64,000 bases of DNA. Source: Bryoerythrophyllum caledonicum (Eukaryota > Streptophyta > Bryopsida > Pottiales > Pottiaceae). Location of the stretch: the NCBI GenBank assembly GCA_963971425.1, contig OZ020520.1, positions 6,552,553 through 6,616,552 on the forward strand, written 5' to 3'. Under the pieces are notes generated by a model. That model did no database searches. It saw only the letters and a list, made by a program, of their open reading frames with translations, and was not told the DNA's origin. Each line of letters starts with the position of its first letter. Positions within the stretch are counted from its first letter, which is position 1. A program made the position numbers and the translations under genes. Shown here piece after piece: positions 1 to 10,992 of the stretch.

Positions 1-2290
1 AAGAGACAAAGGAAGGAGGTTGCGGGTGCAACAACAAAGATGACTCTTGCCCATGTTGGGTTTCTTTTGTTTGTGACAATTTCTTGTTTGTGAGTTTTTT
101 CCTCTCTTGTCTACTGGGGTGACTCCCCGGTAATATCCTCCCCGGTCTAGAGAAAAAGTCCTCCCCGGGGACTTCATCTAGAGCTCATTATGTTGTTTAC
201 ATGTGTAATTGTTGTCGATTGTCCTAGCCTTGTGGCAAGTTGTTATCTTGAGTTGTCTCCCTCCTCCTGTTATTTTAGGTCTTGCCCACAATTCCTATCT
301 TTTTCCTGGTCTTCCCGGTCAACCGGGAAGAACCTCTTTCTAAGTCCTTGTCTCCAAAATCCTCTCCTCGTTACGATTATATGTGACCTTATGTTGTTAG
401 TATGTTGCTAGATGTGTGAGACACCCATATTCACATACTCTAGCAAAGTGTTCCGGAGTTGTCTACCGGCTGACCGGTAGACTTGTGTTTTCGGGCCGGA
501 CCGGAGTTTGTGACAAGTTAATAGGGAGATTGGTGGAAGTACAAGCATTTTGATGATTTTGTCTACCCGGGACAACATGGCTCTCCGGTGAGTTAGATGG
601 ATTCTCCATCCTCTAAAGGTAGGGCTTGAAGGTCTATGAGAGAAAAAGAAGCCTCCCGGTAACTTCTACCGGGAAGGAACCGGTAGACCTCCCTTCCTCA
701 ACCTCGGAGTCTTTGGTGGAGTCCTATGCGGCTATACTAATCGAGCTTAAAGAGACTCCGCATGTATCTATAGATACACCCAACCTTCCGGTGGACACCG
801 CCACTCCACCGGTAGACCTCCCGGTGGATATTTCCAATCTACCGGTAGACCTTCCGGTTGAGACATCCGACCTCCCGCGGGATTCTCTTGACTATGTTGG
901 TACTATCAGACATGGTGACAATCTCTATACGTCTCAACCGGAAGACTCTTCCGGTTGAGTCTTTGTTATATGTTATGTGTTGATTTACCTCACCGGTTGG
1001 TGAGAAGTCGTTTTAAGTTGCTAGAATTACACACTAGAGTGAGAGTAGTGATGTCGATGGGGCCCCATTGCGCACCCGGTCACTACCACTTGAGTGGTTT
1101 GTCCGGCTACTTATTTTTGTTAGGAAAAGGTTCACCGGTTCCGGGACCGCCGGACCGGGAGTCTTCCGGTCTACCGGTCTTCCAGTTTACCGGTCTACCG
1201 GTAATCCGCCGGTGACTAGGCTACCCTTGATTTTAGGATCTAGATGCCGTTTTGTCTCTTAGTGGAGCTACTTTTGGAGGGTAGCTATTGACTTTAGTGC
1301 ACCTTCTTTTCGTCCTTTTGCGGTCTAGTTTTGAAGCGTAGCTATTGACTTTAGTGCACTCTTTAGATGCCATTTCCACCTTTTGGGGATCTAGTTTTGG
1401 AGGGTACCTAGTGGCCTTTGTGTACTTAAGGGCCTTGGGCTCTTGTGTTATGTACTCTTCTCTTTGTTGATCTCCTCGTGTTTTGCCTTCATTACTTGTG
1501 TCTAGAGTCTTTGTTGAGCTTGTGTGAGTGGACCGGGAAAGAGTTGAGTCCTCCTAGTGTGTCTTTGCTAGGTGTGCAAAGTTGTGACTTGTTGTGTGTT
1601 AAGTGATTGAGTGTGAGTAGAGACATCCCGAGGGGCTAGGATATCCGGGTTAGATAGGTAGAGTGAGGTCCGGGACTTGTGCTCTAGACTTTTCACCGGT
1701 GGGACCGGAAAGAGTTGCTTTCCCGGATGGGATCCGAGAAGCCCACGGCTATTTATGATAGCCTCCCTTAAGTGGGAAGTGTTCGGATTGGTGGGGAGTA
1801 GGGGGTGACATCCCCCTTCTCTCGGTACACCGGGAGACATCCCGGTTAAGCATGAGTCCGGAGAATACCGGGATTATTACCCTTGCAGTGGATGAGTTCC
1901 GACGATCCCCGTGGAAGGTTGTGTTGCTCATATGATTTGTTTAGTACTAACTTGTTGTGAGTCTTGTATCTTCTTGCTTTGATTCATTGGGTGTGGTTGT
2001 AGTTGGAACCCGGGCTTGCGTGACCGGTTTATCGGGACAAGTTCCTGGTAGATTGTGAAGACCGGTAAACCGGCTGCGACTTTTATAACTCTTTCAAGGT
2101 GTAGGGTTAGATTGTGGATATTGTGGCCTCTGGACTGCGAGAACGGAGGGCAGTGACTTTCTGGGCACTGTAAAAACTTACCGGAAATCTACTCTGACGC
2201 TCAACAGAGTTTAACTGAAACACATATGGTTACTTCTACCGGTTACTAAGGTACCGGGGAAGCCATCCTCCGGGATGTGCCGAGGTATTA
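1..2290. repeat. CCGG/ACCGGT-rich block of unknown nature
   Basis: The tetramer CCGG, often as ACCGGT or CCGGTAGAC, recurs dozens of times, unlike the AT-rich DNA that follows. A plus-strand reading frame at 626-958 gives a proline/valine/aspartate-rich peptide with repeated LPVD motifs, probably a by-product of the repeat. A 20-bp phrase (gtagctattgactttagtgc) occurs at about 1281 and again at about 1339. No domain is recognisable. It may be the tail or LTR of a retroelement that extends beyond the window. Confidence 0.45.
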
Positions 2291-5200
2291 TGTGTGATTT
2301 GTTGTTAAGATTTAAAGAGTTTGATGCACTTCATAAATTTGGTCGCCCATTAGTTCATGTAATAAAACTCCCCATGGCCTAATTGCACCATGTTTGATTC
2401 TTGCATCGCCTTAAAAAAATTTGGCTTACCAGAAATTATCGCCAATGTTTTTGTTTCCATTTTTTTTCTATGGTGCCTATTTGCTTCGTAGGTTTTTTTT
2501 TTGCCACAAGTTTTTGCCCTTTAAACACAACATAAGCCAAATTGGCTGCCTAATATTATTCCACGCAGCCACTGTGGCTATCCCCTTGATTTAAAAAAAA
2601 AGGGTTGGCCTAGATATTAGAGTTCAATGGTGCATAGCACATGAAATTATTTTATTTCATGCAAACACTCTTAAAATTAAATTAGAATTATGTAAATATC
2701 ACTATAGTAGTTTAATATTTGATTTCAATATGTTATGTTTGTCTTTTTGAGTGTGCACTTTGAGGATTTGATAGGAGAGACACAAAATATGAAAATCTAT
2801 ATTTTTCCATTAATATTATCATGCTTCTTTAAGCCGATCTTGGATAATTCAAACAATTATTAGCAAATTGAAAACAATTGCAAAAGAATAATCATCAACA
2901 ATATTATTGGAAATAGATAGGAGACTTTTACTTATTAAAGAGTCAATAAGAAATTATAAATTTAGAGTGTCTAAGAAAAAGACATGTGGTTACTTTGTGT
3001 CAAATGCAAATTTTGCCGCATTTGAATACATATTTGTATTGCAGGTACAAATTATTGTATTAAGATTACTTGCATGGAAAGGTTTCTTGCATCTAGTGAA
3101 CAACATTGTGTAGAAGAGCAAGGAGTGATGGAGCACTTTTTGAATCAGATAAAGAATCACAAGGAATGACAAGCAAGGTAAGGACAAAAAATTAAGTAAG
3201 CGCAAAAGTTAAAAAAAATTGTTTGTTAAAATAAATGACAGCACAAAGAAACGAATGAGTTGGTACAAGACGACAAATTAACCATTTGCACAAGATTAGT
3301 AGAATTTATTTTAAGCAAAAATTGTTGGCATACATAAAAGAATGTGTGCAAGTAAGAAAGATTACCTAGACAATCAATGTCAAAGATAAGGATGATAGTA
3401 TCTTCTCAAGAGTTAATTGGTGCAATTGTTGTGTAAAGAAATATCGATAACTACAACAAATTGAGAGTCCTAACCAACATCAAATAAACAAAAAACATAC
3501 ACTATTACAAGTATATGTAGTACACCCTCAAGGAACAACTAGTAAATCACAAGCATAGTCAAGCATCTCGCATTCCACAAAGCGAGAATCAACAAGTGCA
3601 AGTAGTATAAGAGAATGCGGAGCCTTTATTAATAATAAACAATCACTTATAAGCAAAGATAATCACTAAACACTCTCTAACTCACTCACAAAGCTTGACT
3701 TGACAAAGACGTCAAACCAAAGACGTGTGCAATGCTATATGCACACACACAACCCTAAGTGGAAGGAAAACATCCATGGATGAATGTGGTGGACAAAGAA
3801 GATAATTCATTATTTAATAGCAAAAAGTGTTTTCTCAAACAAAACCCAAGACTATTCTACAAGTTTATCTAAAACTCACTTTTGTTGCATCCCATAATCA
3901 TAGGGTTAAAAAAGTGATTCGAATGGACAATAACCAAGGTACATCAACCTCAGGCGTTTATAGCCTGGTCAAATATTAGACAACAATTTGGTCCAATAGA
4001 GAGTAGCCATAAATTGAATGCTATTCATTGATTAATCTTAAGCTATCTATATATAAATCAAAGTCTATCTACTTGCATAAAATACAATAAAGAAGTGTAC
4101 TTATCTCAAGCAAACTTCCGCATGTCTTTCCCAAGACATCTCTTGCTCGCTTTCACATTCTTTTCAATTAACTCACCATGGTTTTACAACTATTCTTTGT
4201 TTACTCTTTTATATTATGGATGTAATTCGAGGGCTTCAAAATTCTCCCAATTGAAAGAATCTATAAAAACCATGATTTATGACTCTAAATTCTTATTATT
4301 AGGCAAATAAGAATATATTATCTTGAAAGTGATCAATCTTCAGGATATAAATTTCCTCACAACCAAACACTCGATCCATTCATCATAGTAAGTCTTTGTT
4401 AAAAGATATTGAAATTACATCAAGTCGTCTCCATTCATTCTTGTGACGTGACAAGTAGCTACACTAACTCATCAAGAATAATGGTATAAACACCTTATCA
4501 TTCTTCCAAGGATCCATGAACCTTTCTTTCTCCGAAACCTCTTTCAACTATCAATCCTCATCTTTAAACTACCAACTATAGTACCAAGGTGATACCATTA
4601 CTCTATGTACAAGTATTATATTATCAACTAATATTGTTCTCTGATACTCTTGAAGTCAAGTAGACTAAATCCCAGATGAAGGATGATGATGCGTGCATGT
4701 ATGCATGTTGTACTCGATTACTTGACAATAGACTCAAACAAATTCTACAAGACTACTAAGCAATTGTTATTTTACATTCTATTACTTTTATTGGTTATTG
4801 CAATAAAATTAAGAGACTGTTTTGACACAACTCAGCCTTACTCATTTTATCATGTTAATTTCAATTAATCTTTATTTCAATTTCTTAAGTTGACTTGAAC
4901 ATATTCCACGCTTTCATAGCATACTCAGACTAATTCAACTATCTCAGACTGCAACCAGGGTGATACACACTTCAGATTTCTCAGATTAATAATATGTGTT
5001 GTTTCTTTCTTCTTTTTTCATAATGTACCTATCAATTTCCTAGACAACTATTCAGATCCAAAACTTAATGGTTGTAGCCGCCACACATTTCAATCTGGAT
5101 TGTAAAAGAGACCTTTCTAGTCCAGCTAAGCTACCCTTTTGAATCACAAGTGCAAAGTGTTCACATTCACCTATTATTTCTAGAACAACTTAACAACTTG

Positions 5201-5739
5201 CTCTTTTTATAGATACTAATAAAAAATTAGAGCTCACACATCTTCAATAGGTATCTCAAAAACGCCAACCAAAAATAAGGGGTCGTGACTAACATAAAAC
5301 CTACATTAGGAGTTGAATAGGTGGTAATGGGATGGAAATGGGTTGGATATACCCCAATTTTGCAACTGCTAGTTTTGGGTTTTGGTTGGATTTTGGTTGA
5401 TTGTTGAGAAATCAAAGCTAGAGATGGAATCAAAATCTTTAGAATCCTTTTAGGCTCTATTTATAACAACACCTTTAAAGCATCTTGTTAACCTCTAAGG
5501 GCTACTTTACACTATGATAGAGAAGGCCACCCATCAAGAGTTCTGGAATATGATTGGTTGAGAGTGAGAGACTTGTCAAGCGGAGATTCATATAATAGTG
5601 AATAGTCTACTAGTGGAGAACTTTGCACATGGATGGAAAAAATAACATGGCAACACTTTTTTTGGAGAGTTCTCTAGAAAATAAGTTTCTTGGGCAACCT
5701 CAAAGCCTTAGATAAGAACGTGGGCTATGAAGAACTCAA
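2291..5739. other. AT-rich intergenic stretch, nothing identified
   Basis: Open frames on both strands are shorter than about 75 codons and show no recognisable motif. Scattered poly-A and poly-T runs are present. I see no RNA gene or clear element boundary here. Confidence 0.6.
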
Positions 5740-5747
5740 ACTAGAAC

Positions 5748-5972
5748 GAGGGTTGTCTACATAAACGGATAGAGGCCCAAAGACAGCAGATGGACGAATA
5801 GTTGGATGGATGGACAGGACGGACACCACCCTTATCGGACAAATGACTGGAATATTCCTCAAATATTCATAGGATATTCCCCAAATATTTTTTAATATTC
5901 CTTGGCGGACGGACATCAACCTCTATCGGACGGATGGACACTATTGGACGGACGGATGCCGGAACAACCATG
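5748..5972 (-). mobile_element. Small non-autonomous hAT-type element (MITE)
   Basis: The element starts gagggttgtctacat and ends ccggaacaaccatg. It is flanked by an 8-bp near-duplication, ACTAGAAC at 5740-5747 and ACTTGAAC at 5973-5980. The interior is full of GGACGGA/TCCGTCC runs and AATATTC repeats shared with the copy at 41476-41724, in the opposite orientation. An 8-bp target duplication and AGGGTTG-type ends are hAT hallmarks. The same ends bound the 11-kb element at 18267-29278. Confidence 0.8.
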
Positions 5973-6386
5973 ACTTGAACAAAATAGTAAGACATTTTTT
6001 ATTGTCCTTTTCACCTTCTCCGACACACCAACAACGAGTATGTATCTAATACTATGTGCCCATGGTGACAAAGTCAAAAAGTGTCAATTGCCATCACTCA
6101 TTGAATTTCAAATCAAGTACAGTCCTGTACCATTAATTTTCAACCTCTATCCTTTAGTTGAATGGTTGATCTTCTCTTATAATAAATAGACACTCATGAA
6201 TCGAGCTGGCAGGGACTAATTGGGAACTCAACTAGGGACTGCCCATGCCTCGTTGGAGACAACCGGGAGGCTCACTAGTCAATGGAATAAAAACACTTGC
6301 CCTTTGATGTCCCGGGTTAACTTCAATAAATATAAAAGAGTATCTATTTTGGATGTAGAAGCTTGAAGCGCAAACTCCACTTCTAG

Positions 6387-6641
6387 GGATCTCCTAATTC
6401 ACCCCGGTCTAGCGTGGGTCAGGCGCGAGGCTTGAGTGGGACCATATTTTTGGCCCTGCCCGATTTAGGATTCTAGAGGCTTTTTAGGGATTTTTTTGAC
6501 AAATTTGGGGCCTGCGGCTCCAAGTCATCCTCAGTAGCTCCCCCCTTAGATCAAATAGGGGCCGGTTTTGTCCCTACAATCCGCCACCCTTCCAAGCCTG
6601 AGGCTTAGCGCAACGCTCCACGGGGGTATTTAGGCAAATCC
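6387..6641 (-). mobile_element. Mutator-type MITE, copy 1
   Basis: Terminal inverted repeats begin ggatctcctaattcacccc and, read from the other end, ggatttgcctaaatacccc. The flanks are a 9-bp duplication, CACTTCTAG at 6378-6386 and CACTTTTAG at 6642-6650. A 9-bp duplication is typical of Mutator-like elements. The interior matches the copy at 14466-14745 in reverse. Confidence 0.8.
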
Positions 6642-6804
6642 CACTTTTAGCTGGGGTACTTAGGGGATGAGACACAAGAATTCTACCCGCATTCAAAATT
6701 CAACATCAACCAGGACAAGTGTGAAGTTGATGGTGTCCCTAGGTGACATTCTAGAATTGGCCTCTGTTGTCATGAGACCGAGCATGCTTAATGCTTGTGC
6801 AGAC

Positions 6805-7135
6805 AGAGAATCCTATTTACCCCGGTCGAGAGGTGCACCAAGCCGCATGCCCCAATTTTGGTGAAAAAAATTCCAAAAAAAACCTCTAGGATCCTAAAAC
6901 GGGCAAAAATCATTCTTAAAAAAAAGAGTTTGATCCTGGCTTAGAATGAACGCTAGCGATATGCTTAACACATGCAAGTTGAACGTTGTTTTGGAATAAA
7001 AATGAAAACAAAGTGGCTAACGGGTGCGTACTAACATGTAGGAATCTGCCAAACAGTTTGGGCAGGGCCAGAAAAATGGACCCAGCTGAGGCTGAGGTTT
7101 GGTGCACCCCTCGACCGGGGTCAATAAGGAGATCC
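6805..7135 (+). mobile_element. Mutator-type MITE, copy 2, interrupted by mitochondrial DNA
   Basis: A perfect 9-bp duplication TGTGCAGAC flanks it (6796-6804 and 7136-7144), and its ends match the other two copies. Comparison with the intact copy at 14466-14745 shows about 140 extra bases inserted at the conserved GGGCAGGGCC stretch. Those bases are mitochondrial rRNA. The element also carries the family-specific CCTCTAGGATCCTAAAA segment. Confidence 0.88.
6924..7063 (+). pseudogene. rrn18: Nuclear copy of the mitochondrial small-subunit rRNA 5' end (NUMT)
   Basis: The segment opens with the near-universal SSU start gagtttgatcctggc and continues gctagcgatatgcttaacac then atgcaagttgaacgttgttt. 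It later has a decayed form of the 'aacgggtgcgta ... gggaatctgcc' helix. The gaacgttgttttg stretch is characteristic of land-plant and charophyte mitochondrial rrn18 rather than plastid or bacterial 16S. Conserved CpG positions read TpG or CpA (for example aagttgaac for aagtcgaac, gccaaacagtttggg for gccgaacagttcggg). It is a short, non-functional organelle insertion inside a Mutator-type MITE. Confidence 0.85.
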
Positions 7136-7624
7136 TGTGCAGACCGATGTTTTGGGTTTTTGTGTCACATTTAGCATGCATGATGGAAAATTGCAGTACA
7201 TTTCTGTCTGTTTTTTTCTTCAGCTTGAAAGAATTCTGGCCTTGCTCATTGATAGCTGGAGGGACCATCACATTAATCCGGACCCCAAATGGAGCCTGGG
7301 CAGTGAGCAAGTGAAGTGTGAAGGGCATTTGGCAGAAAAACCCAATCATGATTGTGTCATGTTCTTCATGCTCGTGTCACATAGAGCTCCTCATCAGGCA
7401 CAGACCGCATTTTAAGCAAAATTTGATGATCTCCTAGATCCAACAATTCAGCAATTACCGGTTTATTGACTCCTCAGTATTCTGCACATCTTTTACAGGT
7501 CTAAAATGTGCTCACTGTTATCATCATCATATCTACCATTACTAACAACGAGGTAAACAACGAGGGTTTGAATTTCCGTTTCAATATTGTCTAAATTTCA
7601 GTCCAGTAAAAGATGTACAGTGGG

Positions 7625-7720
7625 GAGGTCATTTCAATATCCAAACCTTATCATGCTCATATACGACACTGAACATGTAGAATATTGTGGCCATTAGTGG
7701 CACCTTTTGATGTTTAAGGA
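7625..7720 (-). mobile_element. Truncated short TTAA-type MITE
   Basis: Only one end is clear: gatgtttaagga followed by TTAA at 7721-7724. The interior phrase 'ggtcatttcaatatc ... atgtagaatattgtggcc' is shared with the elements at 46.7, 50.9-51.1, 58.5 and 60.6 kb. The other end is not recognisable. Confidence 0.6.
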
Positions 7721-7764
7721 TTAAGTCTCATCTCATCATTGATAGCTCGTAATTTTGCATCTAA

Positions 7765-8161
7765 GAGCATCCTCAATCTCGGCCTTAATTTAGGCCTTAA
7801 CCTCAAAGTTTGAGGCCATGCAATAGGGACCCCCCCCTCAATGGGTCCTTTATAAAAGATCCGATAATTTGGGGCTCTCCAAATGATGCCTCCCAGGCTC
7901 CCACTAACCAAGTTTATGAAACATAGAGAGCCCTTCAAACATAGTGACCCTGGTGATCATCTATAATTTGCCTCAAACTTCAATGATTCTTCGCAATCTT
8001 TGTGCCATTAAAGAAGAGGTCCAGTTGTCACATGGCGCAAAATGTTTTAGGGATTGAGGTTGGGGCTAATTTAGAGGCTAGGGGTTGGGGTGCACAAGCC
8101 TTCAAGTGGCCAATAATTTATCTAGACTCGCTAATTAGCCCTTTCTATTGAGGTTGAGAAC
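7765..8161 (+). mobile_element. Harbinger/Tourist-type MITE, copy 1
   Basis: It begins gagcatcctcaatc after TAA and ends in a degenerate inverted copy (tattgaggttgagaac) before TTA. It shares the interior 'gcctctaaat'/'ggcctcaac' phrases and overall length with the better-preserved copy at 44057-44474. A 3-bp TTA/TAA target with GAGCATC-like ends suggests PIF/Harbinger. This copy is diverged. Confidence 0.6.
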
Positions 8162-8164
8162 TTA

Positions 8165-8956
8165 TTTTCAAGGTATAGATTGCCAATGCTTTTAGTCTCC
8201 TTTATGTACTATGCTGACTTTGAGAGCATATGCCATCACAATTTTTTAAGGTATTGTCCTTGAATGCTTTTCAAGAGAATGAAGCTAAAAAGATGCATCT
8301 CTCTATGGCAAAATTCAGAGCTTGGTAGTGTTCTAATCTAGCAAAATCATCCGCAATCTCATGTTCCTCCATTTCCTTTCTAAAGCAAAGTCACTCTACT
8401 TCTGGGTCACACTTTGCAAGATGAAATTAAGAGGTAGTAAAGTTAATTTCTGGGCGAAAGGCAGAAAATGAGTTCTCTTCAAGGCGCCCACGTTTTGCTT
8501 TGCCCAGATCGAGTTTCTGTGAACAACTGAGCAGATATGGATGTATCACGGCAGGTTTATTGTACTGTACTCGTATGGAAAATGTGAATCGGACATGCAC
8601 GGGATTATTAATTCTTTAACGCCTACAAGGTTCTCACCTGGTCGGTTTTGATGCTTTTGCTTATATAACTCTTTCCACATTTGGCCATTCTCTCTCTCAT
8701 CTTCTGTATGGATATAGAGCTACTTGTTAGCTTTTCAGTAGATCTCTTTAATCTCCAATCCATGCATGCATTGGCACACTACAGTGATTTCCGTAAAGAG
8801 GATCACAATGAAATGTATCCATTATATACATGATGTTTTGCCTAATCTATTACGCTCGTCGCTCATAGATTCTTCCAGACCCTCGTGGTCCACTCTGGTG
8901 TTAAAGAGTATAAATATCATATCTGAACTTCAACCCTGTGCCATATTGTACTTATA
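8165..8956. other. Intergenic stretch, no gene identified
   Basis: No convincing coding frame. A TATA-like ctTATATAAct lies near 8662, followed by a CT-rich run (tctctctctcatcttctg) and an ATG near 8708 that opens only a short frame. This could be an old promoter and leader, but nothing downstream supports a gene. Confidence 0.4.
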
Positions 8957-10462
8957 GTGGCGAGCAAAAGTATCCGGACAATGAAGCATCCCTAAAATAA
9001 GTGTTGACTGTTTGTGGGTTGGTAAGGGATATTTTAGGCCAACTTTAATTAGTACACCACATGGCACCTAATTAACATTGACTCCCTCAAAATTTTCCAC
9101 TTGTAGAGATTATACATGCAAAAATCAGGAAGGGGTGTGTACAACTTAATATGCACATAAGTTGTACAATCTCACCACTATCTTCTCATTACAAGTGCAC
9201 TTGTGAGGCTTTTTGTTGTGGTTTTTTTTGTAAGCTTTGGGGAGGTCATAGGTGATATGCTATGGCTCCTAGAAGGTTTGAGAATCAACATAGAGAGTTC
9301 TTGAGATGTATAGGCGAGGCAACTCATATGGCCAAATTTTTGCAATTTCGGGCATTCCTCAAAAGACTTATTTTGACATAGTGCAAAGGTTTAGTGAGGG
9401 AGAAAGCCTAACAGACAAAACTTCATCTGGTAGACGTAGAATTCTTGATGAATGTGATGATCGTGACATTGTGAGGAGATCAAATGACCAAAATACAAGT
9501 ACAACGGTAGCTATAGGAAGAATGTTACGAACTGAGGGCATGCAATTGAGTGATGATACAGTAAAAATGAGTCTTTGGAGGCAAAGGTTGAGCGCATGTG
9601 TAAAGACCAAAAAGCCACTTTTGACAAAGAAACATTGAGTACGATGTTTGTAGTGAGCAAAGAAGTGCAAGTATGTAGATTAGGAGTTTTGGGCTCATGT
9701 CAGTTTTTCTCTAATGAGTCCATATTCAATCTTTTTGGCTTAGATGGACATCAATATTGTTGGAGAAAAAGTGAAGAATGTCTTTTAGATCAACATGTGC
9801 AATCTACAAACAAACATGGAGGAAATATAATGGTTTGGGGTTGTATGAGTTAGCAAGGAGTTGACAAGCTTCATTTGATTGAACGAGAGATGGATAAATA
9901 TGTGTATTGCAATATTTTAGAGATGAAACTTATGGGTATTATGTAAATGCAAGGTTTAAAAGAGGATGAGGTTATTTTCCAACATGACAATGATCTAAAG
10001 CATCCTGGACATTATGTTATAGATTGGTTGTGTACTCAAAAATTTTAGCTTATTGGACACCCTCCACAATCATCCGACCTCAGTCCAATAGAACATCTTT
10101 GGAATGAAGTAGATTGTTGTTTGAGAAGGTCTAAGAGGAAACCCACTAGTAAAACTGACTTGTGGGAGAAGATCCAAAAAATTTGGTACAATATTGAATA
10201 TAGAGCCTGATGTTGTTAGGAAGTTGATACGCTCTATGCCTCAAAGAGCTCTTGATGTCTACCAAGCAAGAGGTGCCTACACACAATGGTAGTGTTTGTG
10301 AGTGCTTATGAGTTGAATCATTGAGTTGTAAATGTATTTTGTACTCTGTAGTCATGTTTTCTGTGGTTGATATGCAATAAAAATTAATTTGAGCATAAAG
10401 AATTGTAAAGGCTTGTCGCACATTTGAATTATTGTGTATTATTCGAGTTCACTTTTTCGTAT
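8957..10462 (+). mobile_element. Tc1-like DNA transposon, decayed
   Basis: The left end tggcgagcaaaagtatccgg lies beside TA and resembles Tc1 termini. The right end near 10436-10462 (attcgagttcactttttcg) is only a weak inverted match. The transposase remnant at 9262-10292 lies between them. Tc1-like elements are widespread in animals and fungi but less usual in seed plants. Confidence 0.7.
9262..10292 (+). pseudogene. Tc1-like transposase pseudogene
   Basis: An N-terminal helix-turn-helix is visible after MAPRRFENQ, including YRRGNSYGQIFAISGIPQ. Then comes a DDE core: the NESIFNLFG stretch around the first acidic residue, the conserved HGGNIMVWGCMS, FQHDNDLKH around the second aspartate, and DLSPIEHLWNE with the third acidic residue (E). 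It ends in YQARGAYTQW and a stop, as Tc1 proteins do. It is split over three frames, with shifts near 9300 and between about 9580 and 9690, plus stops after GCMS and further on. It cannot make an active enzyme. Family assignment is firm; the exact subfamily is not resolved. Confidence 0.85.
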
Positions 10463-10992
10463 GAAACTTTATTTTTGATGCTTGTTGCAACTATATGCGC
10501 TTGTGGTTGTGTTCTTGCTATTTTATGAGAGTTCATGTAGATTTGATAGCTAATTTTCCAAATAATCTCTTCTTGTACGACTATTTCACCTTGCCACTGT
10601 ATATAGAGATAACCACATCAACTTTATTCTACATGCTACTAGACAAGTGTAATATGTCAATGATTAAGGGCACTCAGTGAAGTCATGAGATAAGAATGGC
10701 ATCCATAAGGATCAATTACAGTATCCTTAGGCAAGAGTTTATATAAAACGTTTATATATATCATCAGTACATAATAATCCAAATAAACAGGTCTACTCAA
10801 TGTGCCAACTCGGCAACTGCAGATATGTACTACGCAGTCTCAAAACATTGAGAATTTAATATTACCTACAATATTGTCAGTGAGCGCAACTGAAGTATAT
10901 TGGCACCCGACATATCATAACAAGCTCAAAATATGCGACCTAGAAGGTGTGAAAGCTCTGGTCGATTCCTCGAAATCAACTTGTTCAATGTT
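10463..10992. other. 3' flank of the desaturase gene
   Basis: AT-rich, no coding frame of interest. It lies downstream of the minus-strand desaturase and probably holds its 3' untranslated region and poly-A signal, but no single AATAAA-type site can be chosen with confidence. Confidence 0.4.

Noticed and set aside
6924..7063. Bacterial contamination or a real rRNA gene
   Set aside because: Only about 140 bp is present, bounded by MITE sequence with a known empty site, and conserved positions are mutated.
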